From NCBI RefSeq assembly GCF_001625445.1, contig NZ_LWHG01000002.1, positions 58,345 to 122,344 of the forward strand: a DNA stretch of 64,000 nucleotides. Reading direction: 5' to 3'. Numbering within the stretch: position 1 is the first letter of the stretch; each line of letters begins with the position of its first letter. The notes beneath the pieces are model-generated. The model was not told the DNA's origin. It did no database searches and saw nothing but the letters and a program-made list of their open reading frames with translations. Position numbers and translations under genes: made by a program. This stretch comes from Haladaptatus sp. R4 (GTDB taxonomy: Archaea > Halobacteriota > Halobacteria > Halobacteriales > Haladaptataceae). Positions 36,271 to 46,347 of this stretch are shown here, piece by piece.

Positions 36271-37486
36271 ATGTCACACAACGACATGACCCCCAAAAGG
36301 GGGGGTCGAGTTCTTCGAGGGCACACTAGCCCACACCGACGAGATTGAATCAGTTAGAATTTTCGACACGACGCTCCGCGACGGGGAGCAGACGCCACGC
36401 ACCTCGTTCTCGCCCGACGAGAAGCGTGAGATCGCGGCGACGCTGGACGAGATGGGAACCCACGTCATCGAGGCTGGCTTCCCGGCCAACGGCGACGCCG
36501 AGTTCGCGGCCGTCCGCGACATCGCGGAGTCCACTGACGCCACGACGTGTGCCTTGGCACGAATCGTCGACGGCGACGTGGAAACCGCGCTGGACACCGG
36601 CGCGGAGATGGTGCACGTCTTCGCTTCGACCAGCGACGTGCAGATAGAGGATTCGATGCACACCACGCGCGAGGACGTGCTGGAACGCGCCATCAGTTCG
36701 GTCGAGCGCGTCGCCGAGGCGGGCGCGATTCCGATGTTCTCGCCGATGGACGCCACGCGAACGGATCCCGAATACATGGCCGAGATCGTCGAAGCCGTCA
36801 GCGAAGCGGGTGCCGAGTGGATAAACATCCCCGACACCTGCGGCGTCGGCACGCCGAGTCGCTTCGCGGAGTTGGTGGCCCACGTCAGTGAGCACACCAA
36901 CGCGCGTATCGACGTGCACACGCACGACGACTTCGGCATGGCGACGGCGAACGCTATCTCCGGCGTCGAGGCCGGTGCCGACCAAGTTCAGGTCAGCGTC
37001 AACGGCATCGGCGAACGCGCCGGAAACGCGGCCTTCGAGGAGGTCGTCATGGCCGTCGAGAGCGTCTACGGTGTCGATACAGGTATCGACACGCAACGAA
37101 TCACCGAGCTGTCAGAGATGATCGCGGAGTACAGCGAGGTCGAGACGCCGGTCAACAAACCCGTCGTCGGGGCGAACGCGTTCGCCCACGAGAGCGGGAT
37201 TCACGCGGCGGGCGTCATCGAGAACAGCGACACGTTCGAGACTGGCGTGATGAAGCCGGAGATGGTCGGGGCCGAACGCGAGTTCGTCCTCGGCAAACAC
37301 ACCGGAACGCACGCCGTTCGAAAACACCTCCAGCAGTCCGGGTTCGTCCCGACGGAGGCCGAAGTCCGGAAGATCACCCGCAAGGTCAAGGACCGCGGCG
37401 CGGCGAAGAACCGCGTGACGGTGAGCGACGTACAACGTTTCGCCCGCGAGCTGGGCGTCGATTCTCACGAGGAGGTCAAGGCATAA
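36271..37486 (+). pseudogene. leuA: 2-isopropylmalate synthase, frameshifted near its start
   Basis: Condenses 2-oxoisovalerate with acetyl-CoA, the first step of leucine synthesis. Removing one G from the seven-G run at 36299-36305 gives about 404 residues starting MSHNDMTPKRGVEFFEG, then IFDTTLRDGEQTPRTSFSPDEK, the HMGL-like barrel, the metal-ligand motif HTHDDFGMATANAI, and ESGIHAAGVI; this matches archaeal LeuA length. With seven G the start at 36271 leads to a stop after about 25 codons, and an in-frame Met occurs only at 36452, inside the barrel. The catalytic and metal residues are otherwise intact. The regulatory LeuA dimer domain of bacterial enzymes is missing, as in the short archaeal type. 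Confidence 0.92.
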
Positions 37487-37574
37487 CCATGTCCCCTCGC
37501 GTTTTTTACACGGACGGAGAGCGGCCGCTGACACGCGGGTGCAAGAATTGCCCGTCACGCAAAGATTATTTGGG

Positions 37575-37594
37575 TATCACCACGAACGGTGATA
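37575..37594. promoter_or_regulatory. Inverted repeat at the ilvB promoter
   Basis: TATCACC, a 6-base centre (ACGAAC), GGTGATA: perfect 7-base arms. It starts four bases after a TATA-like element, which is typical for repressor sites. Confidence 0.5.
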
Positions 37595-37674
37595 ACACAG
37601 ATGCCACGAGAACGCTTGACCCACGGTTCGCCGGTGTCGAGCGTTGCGGCCGCGGAGCGCGTGCTCATTATTGT

Positions 37675-37692
37675 AGGGGTCTAACTACCCCT
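37675..37692 (+). promoter_or_regulatory. Hairpin in the ilvB leader
   Basis: AGGGGT and ACCCCT (6-base arms) with CTAACT between, followed by a pyrimidine-rich stretch. As RNA it may be a terminator-like or attenuator-like stem; this is inferred. Confidence 0.4.
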
Positions 37693-37758
37693 CATCTATT
37701 CTTCACCCCGAACCAGAACGAATCGAAATCCAATAGCACGACGCATAGGTCCAAACCG

Positions 37759-37866
37759 ATGACAGGCACACGACAGCAAACCGGCACGTATCGACCGACG
37801 AACGACTATCGACCGGCGGCCCACCAGCCGTCGGCCGACACGCGAACAGAGGTGACGAAGGCGTGA
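37759..37866 (+). CDS. Possible 35-codon leader ORF before ilvB
   Basis: ATG at 37759 opens MTGTRQQTGTYRPTNDY and continues to a TGA whose bases overlap the GTG start of ilvB (GTGA). It is polar, without Leu or Ile and with a single Val, so it is not a classical branched-chain attenuator peptide. Translational coupling is possible. Real translation is uncertain. Confidence 0.3.
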   Translation: MTGTRQQTGTYRPTNDYRPAAHQPSADTRTEVTKA

Positions 37867-39688
37867 GCGAGCACACGGCACAATCCGTCTCCCGCGAGAC
37901 GGACGAGAAGCCGGAAACGGGAGTCACGGATTCGGCGGCACCGAATGACGACGATTCGACCACCGGCGACGACACGACAGAGCCCGCGCGGGCGACTGGC
38001 GCCCACGCGGTCGTCTCGACGCTCGAATCGGCCGGTGTCGAGACGATGTTCGGCGTGCAGGGCGGGGCCATCATGCCCGTCTACGACGCGCTGTTCGACT
38101 CCGACATCCATCACGTGACGATGGCTCACGAGCAGGGTGCGGCCCACGCCGCAGATGCTTACGGCGTCGTCACCGGCGAACCGGGCGTCTGTCTGGCGAC
38201 CTCAGGGCCGGGTGCGACGAACCTCGTCACCGGCATCGCGGACGCCAACATGGACTCGGACGCGATGGTCGCGCTGACGGGACAGGTCCCGTCCGGATTG
38301 GTCGGCTCCGACGCGTTCCAGGAGACCGACACCACGGGCGTGACGGCCCCCATCACGAAGCACAACTACTTCGCGGACGAGTCGGACGCCATCGGCGACA
38401 TGGTCGGCGAGGCGTTCGCGCTGGCCGAAACCGGCAGACCCGGCCCGACGCTCGTGGACCTGCCGAAGGACGCGACGATGGGCGAGACCGAGAACGAACC
38501 GGGGAAGACCGAAACCCCTTCGACCTGCTCGCCGCAGACGGAGGCCGACGCGGCAAACGTCGAAGCCGCCGCGAAAGCCATCGAAAGCGCCGAAAAACCG
38601 CTGTTGCTGTTCGGCGGCGGCGTCGTCAAAGGGAACGCCTGCGAGGAGGCGCGAAACTTCGCCACCGACCACGGGATTCCCGTGGTGACGACGATGCCCG
38701 CAATCGGCTCCATGCCCGAAGATCACGACCTCTGTCTCTCGTGGGCGGGCATGCACGGAACCGGCTACGCCAACATGGGCGTCACGCACTGTGACGTGCT
38801 GATAGCCGTCGGCTGTCGGTTCGACGACCGACTGACCGGCGGTATCGACACGTTCGCCCCGGAGGCTGAGGTCGTTCACATCGACATCGACCCGGCCGAG
38901 ATTTCGAAGAACGTCCACGCGGATTACCCGCTCATCGGCGACGCGGGGACGTCATCGAACAGGTCGATGCGGCGTTCTCGACGGACGGGGACGAAGACCG
39001 AGACGACTGGGCGGCATGGCGCGAGCGGTGTCGAACGTGGCGGGACGAGTTCCCGCTGACATACGACACGCCCGAGGACGAACCGCTGAAGCCGCAGTTC
39101 GTCGTGGAGGCGCTGGACGAGGCCACCGACGACGACGCCGTCGTCACGACCGGCGTCGGCCAGCACCAGATGTGGGCCGCCCAGTTCTGGACGTATCGAA
39201 GCCCGCGTACGTGGGTGTCCAGTCACGGACTGGGGACGATGGGCTACGGACTGCCCGCGGCAGTCGGAGCACGTTTCGGAGCGGACGACGACCAACAAGT
39301 CGTCTGCATCGACGGCGACGGTTCCTTCCAGATGACGATGCAGGAACTCTCCGTGGCCGTGCGCGAGAACCTCGACATCACCGTGGCCATCCTGAACAAC
39401 GAGTACATCGGGATGGTCCGCCAGTGGCAGGACGCCTTCTTCGAGGGTCGACGGATGGCCGCCGACTACGACTGGTGTCCCGAGTTCGACAAACTGGCCG
39501 AGGCGTTCGGCGCGAAGGGATTCGCCGTGGATTGTTACGACGAAGTGGCCGACACCATCGAGGAGGCGCTTGCCTACGACGGCCCGTCGGTCATCGACTT
39601 CCACGTTGATCCCGCTGAAAACGTCTATCCGATGGTGCCGAGCGGCGGTGCCAACGGTAAATTCGCCCTCTCGGAGGACCAACTATGA
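37863..39688 (+). pseudogene. ilvB: Acetolactate synthase large subunit, frameshifted
   Basis: TPP enzyme that makes acetolactate or acetohydroxybutyrate in Val/Ile/Leu synthesis. About 608 residues if one G is restored in the G run at 38945-38948: DYPLIGDAG then continues DVIEQVDAAFSTDGDEDRDD. The PYR domain has VQGGAIMPVYDALFDS and the Glu of HEQGAAHAADAYG; the PP domain keeps the TPP motif GDGSFQMTMQELSVAVREN and NNEYIGMVRQWQ. Start GTG at 37863 follows the possible leader ORF. The N-terminal 35 residues are a polar acidic extension. The stop overlaps ilvN (ATGA). The other frame ends after ESGASGVERG-like nonsense at 39059. Confidence 0.92.
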
Positions 39689-40392
39689 GCGGCGAAGAAT
39701 CGACGGACGACGGACCGTCTCAAACCCCATCCGCGGGCATGCCCGGCACGGCTCCCGACGAGCGACCGCATCCCGAAGGTCGCCGGAACGAGCAGGGTAT
39801 CCGCATCGACCCGGAGGCGGAAGCCGAACCACGGCGACGGACCGCCGTGGTCTCCGCGCTGGTCGAACACGAACCGGGCGTCCTCTCGCGCGTCTCCGGG
39901 CTATTCTCCCGGCGACGGTTCAACATCGAGAGCTTGACTGTCGGGAAGACGACCGTGGACGGCCACGCCCGCATCACGCTCGTGGTCGAGGAGACCGAAT
40001 CCGGAATCGACCAAGTGGAAAAACAGTTGGCGAAACTCAAGCCGGTCATTCAGGTGGGCGAGGTCGATGACCCCGCCGTGCGCGCCGAACTGGTGCTGTT
40101 GAAAGTTCGGGGCAACAAGCCGGACGAGGTTCACGCTATCACGCAGATGTACGAGGGCCAGACGCTGGACGCCGGGCCGCGAACCATCACGGTTCAGATC
40201 ACCGGTGACCAGCAGAAGATCGACGACGCGGTGGACGCCTTCCGCCAGTTCGGCATCATCGAGATCGCACGGACCGGCCAGACCGCCCTGGCGCGCGGCG
40301 ACACGCCGACGACGCCGGGCGAGGAACCGGGTCATTCGACCCAGCCACCAGAGGACCCGCACAGCGCGACGAACGACGAAGCAGACAACTGA
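39685..40392 (+). CDS. ilvN: Acetolactate synthase small (regulatory) subunit
   Basis: 235-residue regulatory subunit. After a polar, non-conserved N-terminus of about 50 residues comes an ACT domain ([35 protein letters not shown]), where the feedback inhibitor valine binds in other species. The second half ([51 protein letters not shown]) matches the IlvH C-terminal domain. It is coupled to ilvB by an ATGA overlap and lies 11 bases before ilvC. The acidic tail of about 35 residues is a haloarchaeal extension. Confidence 0.94.
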   Translation: MSGEESTDDGPSQTPSAGMPGTAPDERPHPEGRRNEQGIRIDPEAEAEPRRRTAVVSALVEHEPGVLSRVSGLFSRRRFNIESLTVGKTTVDGHARITLVVEETESGIDQVEKQLAKLKPVIQVGEVDDPAVRAELVLLKVRGNKPDEVHAITQMYEGQTLDAGPRTITVQITGDQQKIDDAVDAFRQFGIIEIARTGQTALARGDTPTTPGEEPGHSTQPPEDPHSATNDEADN

Positions 40393-40403
40393 GGAATACA
40401 ACA

Positions 40404-41465
40404 ATGACGAACCAATACGACGCAACGATCTACTACGACGACGACGCGGACGACAGTTATCTGAACGACAAGACGGTGGCCGTACTCGGGTACGGCAGCC
40501 AGGGCCACGCCCACGCACAGAACCTCGCTGACAGCGGGGTGGACGTGGTGGTCGGCCTGCGAGAGGGTTCGTCCTCGCGCAAGGCCGCGGAAGCCGACGG
40601 CCTGCGCGTTGCGACGCCGAAAGAGGCGGCCAGTGAAGCACAGGTCGTCTCGGTGCTCGTGCCCGACACCGTCCAACCGGCCGTGTACGCCGACATCGAA
40701 TCCGAACTGGAACCCGGCGACACGCTCCAATTCGCCCACGGGTTCAACATCCACTACGGGCAGATCGAACCGTCGGAGGATGTGGACGTGACGATGATCG
40801 CCCCGAAATCGCCGGGGCACCTCGTTCGCCGGAACTACGAGGCCGACGAGGGAACGCCGGGCCTGCTCGCCATCTATCAGGACGCGAGCGGCGAGGCGAA
40901 GGAGGAGGCGCTCGCCTACGGGAAAGCCATCGGTTGCACCCGCGCAGGCGTTGTCGAGACCTCGTTCCAGGAGGAGACGGAAACCGACCTGTTCGGCGAG
41001 CAGGCCGTCCTCTGTGGCGGCGTGACGGAACTCATCAAAGCCGGGTACGAGACGCTCGTCGATGCGGGCTACTCGCCCGAGATGGCGTACTTCGAGTGCC
41101 TAAACGAGATGAAACTCATCGTGGACCTGATGTACGAGGGCGGCCTCGGCGAGATGTGGGATTCGGTCTCCGACACCGCCGAATACGGTGGTCTGACGCG
41201 CGGCGAGGTCGTCGTCGACGACCACGCCCGCGAGAACATGGAGACGGTCCTCCAGCAGGTGCAAGACGGCGAGTTCGCGCGCCAGTGGATCGTCGAGAAC
41301 CAGGCCGGGCGGCCGTCGTACCGTCAGAAGCGGAAGGCCGAGAAGAACCACGAAATCGAGGAGGTCGGGGACCGTCTCCGCCAACTGTTCTCGTGGTCGG
41401 AAACGGAAGACGAGGAATCGGAATCCGAGGAAGGAGAACAAGAGCGAGTGACTGCAGATGACTGA
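40404..41465 (+). CDS. ilvC: Ketol-acid reductoisomerase (NADP+)
   Basis: 353-residue class I enzyme: alkyl migration and reduction of acetolactate to 2,3-dihydroxyisovalerate. The N-terminal Rossmann motif is [12 protein letters not shown], followed by [13 protein letters not shown], the segment that sets cofactor preference (Arg and Ser here suggest NADPH). Mg ligands lie in [21 protein letters not shown] and [16 protein letters not shown]. The C-terminal 25 residues are an acidic tail ([16 protein letters not shown]). The stop overlaps the next small ORF by 8 bases. Confidence 0.96.
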   Translation: MTNQYDATIYYDDDADDSYLNDKTVAVLGYGSQGHAHAQNLADSGVDVVVGLREGSSSRKAAEADGLRVATPKEAASEAQVVSVLVPDTVQPAVYADIESELEPGDTLQFAHGFNIHYGQIEPSEDVDVTMIAPKSPGHLVRRNYEADEGTPGLLAIYQDASGEAKEEALAYGKAIGCTRAGVVETSFQEETETDLFGEQAVLCGGVTELIKAGYETLVDAGYSPEMAYFECLNEMKLIVDLMYEGGLGEMWDSVSDTAEYGGLTRGEVVVDDHARENMETVLQQVQDGEFARQWIVENQAGRPSYRQKRKAEKNHEIEEVGDRLRQLFSWSETEDEESESEEGEQERVTADD

Positions 41466-41700
41466 GGAAAATCGGAACGGACGGACGGAAACGATGGCGG
41501 ACGTGAACCACGTCCATCCCCACGCCGACCGCGGCGCGATGACACAGCTGTTCGGCCGTGGGCAGGTCGCCACCGACGGTGGGGACGACGAATCGGAGAC
41601 GGAAGCGATGGCCGACGTGCAACACACCGCTCCGCGAGGTGCGGGTGACTCGACGAGCGTGTTCGAGCGCGGCCACGAATATCGGGTACAGTACCGATGA
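41458..41700 (+). CDS. Small conserved ORF between ilvC and leuC, internally duplicated
   Basis: 80 residues with two related halves: [20 protein letters not shown], then LFGRGQ; and [20 protein letters not shown], then FERGHEYR. Both halves have MADV[NQ]H, a short loop, and a [LV]F-RG ending. The ATG overlaps the ilvC stop by 8 bases and its stop overlaps the leuC start (ATGA), so it is translated within the operon. The His-rich first half (VHPHADR) could bind metal. No function is known to me; the operon position suggests a regulatory or assembly role in the pathway. Confidence 0.75.
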   Translation: MTEENRNGRTETMADVNHVHPHADRGAMTQLFGRGQVATDGGDDESETEAMADVQHTAPRGAGDSTSVFERGHEYRVQYR

Positions 41701-43079
41701 GTGAGGGAACGCTCTACGACGAGGTGTGGGACCGCCACACGGTAACGGAACTGCCGACCGGACAGACCCAACTGTTCGTCGGCCTGCATCTCGTCCACGA
41801 GGTGACGAGTCCGCAGGCGTTCGGCATGTTGGAGGAGCGCGACATGGAGGTCGCGTATCCCGAAAACACCCACGCGACGGTGGACCACATCGTCCCGACT
41901 GCCGACCAGTCGCGTCCGTACGCCGACGAGGCAGCGGAAGAGATGATGTCGGAGTTGGAGGAGAACGTGCAGGGAGCGGGTATCAACTTCTCGCACCCGG
42001 AATCGGGCGACCAAGGAATCGTTCACGTTATCGGTCCGGAGCAGGGACTGACTCAGCCCGGCATGACCATCGTCTGTGGCGACAGCCACACCGCGACGCA
42101 CGGCGCGTTCGGCGCGCTGGCGTTCGGTATCGGTACGAGCCAGATTCGTGACGTGCTGGCGACCGGAACGATCGCGATGGAGAAACAGAAGGTCCGAAAG
42201 ATCGAGGTCACGGGAGAACTCGGGCCCGGCGTCTCGGCGAAGGACATCGTCCTCGAAATCATCCGCCAACTCGGCACCGACGGCGGCGTCGGCTACGTGT
42301 ACGAGTACGCGGGCGAGGCAATCGAGAATCTGGACATGGAAGGCCGGATGAGCATCTGCAACATGTCCATCGAGGGCGGCGCTCGCGCGGGCTACGTCAA
42401 CCCCGACGAGACCACCTACGAGTACCTGCGGGAGACGGACGCCTTCGCGGATAATCCTGAAAAGTTCGAGGAACTCAAATCCTACTGGGAGTCCGTGCGC
42501 TCCGACGAGGATGCCGAGTACGACGACGTGGTCGTCATCGACGGCGACGAACTCGAACCGATGGTGACGTGGGGGACGACGCCCGGACAGGGCGTCGGCA
42601 TCACGGAACCGATTCCCGCACCAGAAGACCTGCCCGAGGAGAAGCAGGAGACGGCGCGACAGTCACAGGAACACATGCGCGTCGAACCCGGCGAGACGAT
42701 GGCGGGCTACGACATCGACGTGGCGTTCGTCGGCTCCTGTACCAACGCCCGACTGCCCGACCTGCGCCGCGCGGCGCAGGTCGTCGAGGGACGCGAAGTC
42801 CACGACGACGTACGGGCGATGGTCGTCCCCGGTAGCCAGCGCGTGAAGGCCGCCGCAGAGGCGGAAGGGCTGGACGAAATCTTCCGCGAGGCTGGTTTCG
42901 ACTGGCGTCAGGCCGGTTGTTCGATGTGTCTGGGTATGAACGACGACCAACTCGACGGCGACGAGGCCAGTGCATCGTCCTCGAACCGCAACTTCGTTGG
43001 ACGACAGGGCAGTCCGGACGGCCGGACGGTGCTGATGAGTCCCGAGATGGTCGCGGCCGCGCGATTCGCGGCGAAGTGA
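41697..43079 (+). CDS. leuC: 3-isopropylmalate dehydratase large subunit
   Basis: 460 residues of the aconitase superfamily. The [4Fe-4S] ligands are the Cys in [13 protein letters not shown] and the two Cys in [13 protein letters not shown]. Substrate and fold segments are visible: [36 protein letters not shown] and [11 protein letters not shown]. The length of 460 equals the bacterial LeuC type rather than the shorter archaeal HacA type. It works as a heterodimer with LeuD encoded next. Confidence 0.95.
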   Translation: MSEGTLYDEVWDRHTVTELPTGQTQLFVGLHLVHEVTSPQAFGMLEERDMEVAYPENTHATVDHIVPTADQSRPYADEAAEEMMSELEENVQGAGINFSHPESGDQGIVHVIGPEQGLTQPGMTIVCGDSHTATHGAFGALAFGIGTSQIRDVLATGTIAMEKQKVRKIEVTGELGPGVSAKDIVLEIIRQLGTDGGVGYVYEYAGEAIENLDMEGRMSICNMSIEGGARAGYVNPDETTYEYLRETDAFADNPEKFEELKSYWESVRSDEDAEYDDVVVIDGDELEPMVTWGTTPGQGVGITEPIPAPEDLPEEKQETARQSQEHMRVEPGETMAGYDIDVAFVGSCTNARLPDLRRAAQVVEGREVHDDVRAMVVPGSQRVKAAAEAEGLDEIFREAGFDWRQAGCSMCLGMNDDQLDGDEASASSSNRNFVGRQGSPDGRTVLMSPEMVAAARFAAK

Positions 43080-43113
43080 CCGACGTGCGCGAACTGTCGG
43101 AGGTGGTGAGCGC

Positions 43114-43713
43114 ATGACCGAAGAAGTCACCCACGAATCCGGAACCGGCATCGCGGTGCGCGGCAACGACATCGACACCGACCAGATCATCCCGGCGCGG
43201 TTCATGAAGGTCGTCACCTTCGACGGCCTGGGGCAGTTCGCGTTCTTCGACCAGCGGTTCGATTCGAACGACGACCCGCAACCGCACCCGTTCAACGAGG
43301 ACGATCACGAGGGTGCGTCGATTCTGGTCGTCAACGGTAACTTCGGCTGTGGTTCCTCGCGCGAGCATGCGCCGCAGGCGCTCGCTCGCTGGGGAATCGA
43401 CGCCATCGTCGGCGAGAGTTTCGCCGAGATTTTCGCCGGAAATTGCCTCGCGCTGGGCATCCCGACGGTCACGGCTGACGCCGAGACCGTCGAGGCGTTG
43501 CAGGACTTCGTCGAGGAGAACCCCGACGCCGAAATCGAGGTCGACGTGGCGGAGGAAACCGTGCGCTACGACGGCCGAACCGTCGAGGCGAACGTTGACG
43601 ACGCCCAGCGACAGGCGCTCGTGGAGGGCGTCTGGGACACGACGGCGCTGATGAAGTCGAACGAAGCGGAAATCGAGAAAACGGCCGAGAGCCTCCCTTA
43701 CGTCGAACAATGA
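43114..43713 (+). CDS. leuD: 3-isopropylmalate dehydratase small subunit
   Basis: 199 residues. The swivelling domain is clear: [18 protein letters not shown] and the [20 protein letters not shown] motif, followed by [18 protein letters not shown]. The length and the C-terminal helical segment match the bacterial LeuD type, consistent with LeuC. A GGAGG lies about 12 bases before the ATG at 43114, a rare visible ribosome-binding site. The stop overlaps leuB (ATGA). Confidence 0.94.
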   Translation: MTEEVTHESGTGIAVRGNDIDTDQIIPARFMKVVTFDGLGQFAFFDQRFDSNDDPQPHPFNEDDHEGASILVVNGNFGCGSSREHAPQALARWGIDAIVGESFAEIFAGNCLALGIPTVTADAETVEALQDFVEENPDAEIEVDVAEETVRYDGRTVEANVDDAQRQALVEGVWDTTALMKSNEAEIEKTAESLPYVEQ

Positions 43714-44690
43714 GCGAACAAATCGCTGTCATCCCCGGCGACGGAATCGGACAGGAAGTAGTACCAGCGGCACGGCGAGTCCTCGAAGCCGTCGGACCGG
43801 AGTTCGAGTTCGTGGAAGGTGACGCGGGCGACGCCGTGAAGGAAGAGACCGGCGAAGCGTTGCCGGAGGAAACCCGAACTCTCGTGTCGGAATCCGACGC
43901 GACGCTGTTCGGCGCGGCGGGCGAGACGGCGGCGGAGGTCATTCTGCCGCTTCGCGGCGTCGTGGATTCGTTCGTCAACGTGCGCCCCGCACGGGCGTAT
44001 CCGGGCACGGAAGCGCTCCGACCCGAGACCGACCTCGTCTTCCTCCGCGAGAACACGGAGGGCGTCTACGCCGGTCACGAGTCGAACCTGAGCGACGACG
44101 TGACGACGCTGACCCGCGTCGTCACCGAATCCGCGTCCGAACGACTCGCCGAATTCGCCTGCGAGTACGTCGAGGGGCGCGACGACGAGGAGTTCACTAT
44201 CGCTCACAAGGCGAACGTGATGCGCGAGACCGACGGCCTGTTCCGCGACACGGTGGACCGCGTGGCGGACGCGCAGGGCGTTTCACACGACGAGATGCTG
44301 ATGGACGCGCTGGCGACCCACCTCTGTCTGCACCCCGACGAGTTCGGCGTCATCGTCTGCCCGAACCTCGCGGGCGACGTGCTGTCGGACCTCGCCGCCG
44401 GATTGGTCGGCGGATTGGGACTGCTCCCCTCGGCCAACATCGGACCGGACAACGCGCTGTTCGAACCCGTCCACGGCACCGCGCCGGATATTGCGGGCGA
44501 GGGCGTGGCGAACCCGTCGGCAACCATCCTCTCGGCCGCGATGCTGCTGGAGCATCTGGGCTACGACGAGGAGGGCGCGGCGGTTCGTGAGGCGGTCGAA
44601 TCCGTGCTGTCGGACGGGCCGCGAACGCCCGACCTCGGCGGCGACGGAACCACCGCTGACGTCACCGAGGCAGTGCTGTCTCGGCTATAG
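43710..44690 (+). CDS. leuB: 3-isopropylmalate dehydrogenase
   Basis: 326-residue enzyme that oxidises and decarboxylates 3-isopropylmalate. It starts with the [20 protein letters not shown] motif, then [14 protein letters not shown] and the Lys/Asn pair of [15 protein letters not shown]. The metal-binding [16 protein letters not shown] and [14 protein letters not shown] complete the site; NAD-binding Asp/Ile features cannot be judged exactly. It closes the cluster; the next gene is on the opposite strand. The short archaeal length (about 325) fits. Confidence 0.94.
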   Translation: MSEQIAVIPGDGIGQEVVPAARRVLEAVGPEFEFVEGDAGDAVKEETGEALPEETRTLVSESDATLFGAAGETAAEVILPLRGVVDSFVNVRPARAYPGTEALRPETDLVFLRENTEGVYAGHESNLSDDVTTLTRVVTESASERLAEFACEYVEGRDDEEFTIAHKANVMRETDGLFRDTVDRVADAQGVSHDEMLMDALATHLCLHPDEFGVIVCPNLAGDVLSDLAAGLVGGLGLLPSANIGPDNALFEPVHGTAPDIAGEGVANPSATILSAAMLLEHLGYDEEGAAVREAVESVLSDGPRTPDLGGDGTTADVTEAVLSRL

Positions 44691-44726
44691 CTTCTCTACT
44701 GTTCGTTCGGTTTCTGTTTTCGCGGT

Positions 44727-44963
44727 TCAGAAGGAAAACACCGACATGACGATCATTCCCGCGCCGGTCGTACCGAGTATCCCGAAACAGAATCGCGTGA
44801 GTGCCACCCGCCAGCCCGCAGGTTCGACCGTGTCGATCGGGTTCGCACTGCCGATGGAGTCGGATTGCTCGTCGGGCGTCGACAGTTGGTACCCGTATTT
44901 AACGCCGAGGGCACCGAGGGCGAGCACACCGAGTCCGGTGAGCATCATGCTGAAGGAGACCAT
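44727..44963 (-). CDS. Small two-helix membrane protein, unknown
   Basis: 78 residues with a hydrophobic helix at each end: MLTGLGVLALGALGVKYGY and FCFGILGTTGAGMIVMSVFSF. A polar linker (TPDEQSDSIGSANPIDTVE) lies between. It is convergent with leuB, 36 bases after its stop. I do not recognise the family. The frame is preferred because the opposite strand is not protein-like here. Confidence 0.65.
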   Translation of the reverse strand: MVSFSMMLTGLGVLALGALGVKYGYQLSTPDEQSDSIGSANPIDTVEPAGWRVALTRFCFGILGTTGAGMIVMSVFSF

Positions 44964-45051
44964 ATTCGAGAGATGTTATTGTTCCAATAAATACTTTCTG
45001 CTCGAAATGAAGTAAAGTTAGATTCATCGCTCTCGGGACTGTACCTCGACC

Positions 45052-45726
45052 GTGTACATTCGCCGTCTCACGCTCGAAACTACGGCACCCGACGAACTGA
45101 CCGACTTCTACGGCGGTCGCCTTGGGCTCTCACTCTCACGCGAAGAGTGCGGACTCTCGGTTTCTGTCGGGACCACGGAACTCGAATTCAGGACCGTAGA
45201 CTCCGGATCGCCGTTCTATCACTTCGCTATCAACGTTCCAGAAAACCGATTTCAGGAGGCGCGTGATTGGTTGGCCGATAGAGTCGGCCTCATACCGGAC
45301 GCCGACTCCGGCGAGACCGAGTTCCACTTCGAATTCATGAACGCCAACGCGACGTACTTCGAAGACCCGGCAGGGAACATCGGCGAACTCATCGCTCGGC
45401 ACGACATCGGTAACGCGACGGTGGAAGGAGAGAAATTCGGTCCGGACTGCCTGCTCGAAGTGAGCGAAATCGGGCTACCGGTTCCCGACGTGCCGACTGC
45501 CGTCGAGACTATCGAAACCCACACGGAGACGAGAGCGTGGGAGAGCGACAGCAAAACCTTCCGGGTCGTCGGCGACGACCACGGCATGTTCATCCTCGTA
45601 CGGGAGGGACGAGACTGGTTTCCCACTGGACGGCCCGCCGAGGTATTTCCAACTGAAATCGTCATCGAGGGGTCCGACCCCGGCTACGAGTGGTCGAATC
45701 TCCCGTACCGAATCAGTACCCGGTAA
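45052..45726 (+). CDS. VOC-family (glyoxalase/bleomycin-resistance fold) protein
   Basis: 224 residues from a GTG start. Two paired VOC modules are seen: YIRRLTLETTAPDELTDFYG with LGLSLSREECGLSVSVG and a metal-ligand-like YHFAINVPENRFQEA, then YFEDPAGNIGELIARHD; and LEVSEIGLPVPDVPTAVETI with FRVVGDDHGMFILVREG. Such proteins can be glyoxalase I, dioxygenases, or binding proteins. Metal ligands are His in HFAI, Glu in NIGEL and others, but the exact activity cannot be assigned. It stands alone between a small membrane gene and the 45807 gene. Confidence 0.8.
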   Translation: MYIRRLTLETTAPDELTDFYGGRLGLSLSREECGLSVSVGTTELEFRTVDSGSPFYHFAINVPENRFQEARDWLADRVGLIPDADSGETEFHFEFMNANATYFEDPAGNIGELIARHDIGNATVEGEKFGPDCLLEVSEIGLPVPDVPTAVETIETHTETRAWESDSKTFRVVGDDHGMFILVREGRDWFPTGRPAEVFPTEIVIEGSDPGYEWSNLPYRISTR

Positions 45727-45806
45727 CGGAACACGTTTCCCGCGCGTGACGAAAGGTGAACACTAATATCGGTGGCCCGATGCTTCCCGGTAACGAGTGA
45801 GACGAC

Positions 45807-46271
45807 ATGAGTGAGACGAAAGACGAACTCGCGGGTGTGGTGGATCTGTTCGGTGAACTGACACGTGCGGAACTGGCCGAGGCGCTCGCCGAGTTGGCGT
45901 TCAAGCAGGGAAAGGAGGTGGACGAATCGGCGTTCGAGGCGGTCATCGAAGACGGCGTGCGGGACTTCTATCTCGTGGAAGCACGCGCCGATGCCGACAC
46001 CGGCGAGGACGGCGAAACCGTGCTCGTGCCCGGTCCGGTGGCGTTCCCGGCGTTGCCCGACAACGCGGAGGACCTGCCGCATATCATGGACGTTCCGGAG
46101 CGGACCACGGACCGCGAGGGGTTGGGCGAACGCGTGAAGGAGCGACTCGCCGAGGAGGCCGAAACGGCCGACGAGGAGCGGGGGCAGTACCTCGTGGACG
46201 TGAGCTACGACCTCGAAGCGTGGGCACCCGTGAAGGCGGACGACGTGCGCGAACGGTTGGACGAGTCATGA
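45807..46271 (+). CDS. Conserved haloarchaeal protein (DUF7109-like)
   Basis: 154 acidic residues. The opening ELAGVVDLFGELTRAELAEALAELAF looks like a helix pair, followed by DESAFEAVIEDGVRDFYLVEA and a loop VLVPGPVAFPALPDNAEDLPHI. The end is helical (DEERGQYLVDVSYDLEAWAP). It resembles haloarchaeal DUF7109 (family number from memory). It is not an enzyme by any motif I see. The Nudix gene follows after 76 bases. Confidence 0.72.
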   Translation: MSETKDELAGVVDLFGELTRAELAEALAELAFKQGKEVDESAFEAVIEDGVRDFYLVEARADADTGEDGETVLVPGPVAFPALPDNAEDLPHIMDVPERTTDREGLGERVKERLAEEAETADEERGQYLVDVSYDLEAWAPVKADDVRERLDES

Positions 46272-46347
46272 GGCCGAACGATTGCGCTCCGAGAACGAGT
46301 CGCACGCCGACCGGGCAAATTAAGGCCGGACGGACCGACGAAACCAC

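Larger units (their letters stand above)
37487..37862. other. 376-bp leader region between leuA and ilvB
   Basis: No standard gene. It carries a TATA-like AAAGATTATTT (37561-37571), an inverted repeat (37575-37594), a second hairpin (37675-37692), an AT-rich patch, and a possible 35-codon ORF (37759-37866) that overlaps the ilvB start. These features suggest a separate, regulated promoter for ilvBNC with a long leader. Confidence 0.55.

Noticed and set aside
37759..37866. Classical branched-chain amino acid attenuator peptide before ilvB
   Set aside because: The peptide has no Leu or Ile and one Val, so it cannot sense those amino acids by ribosome stalling.
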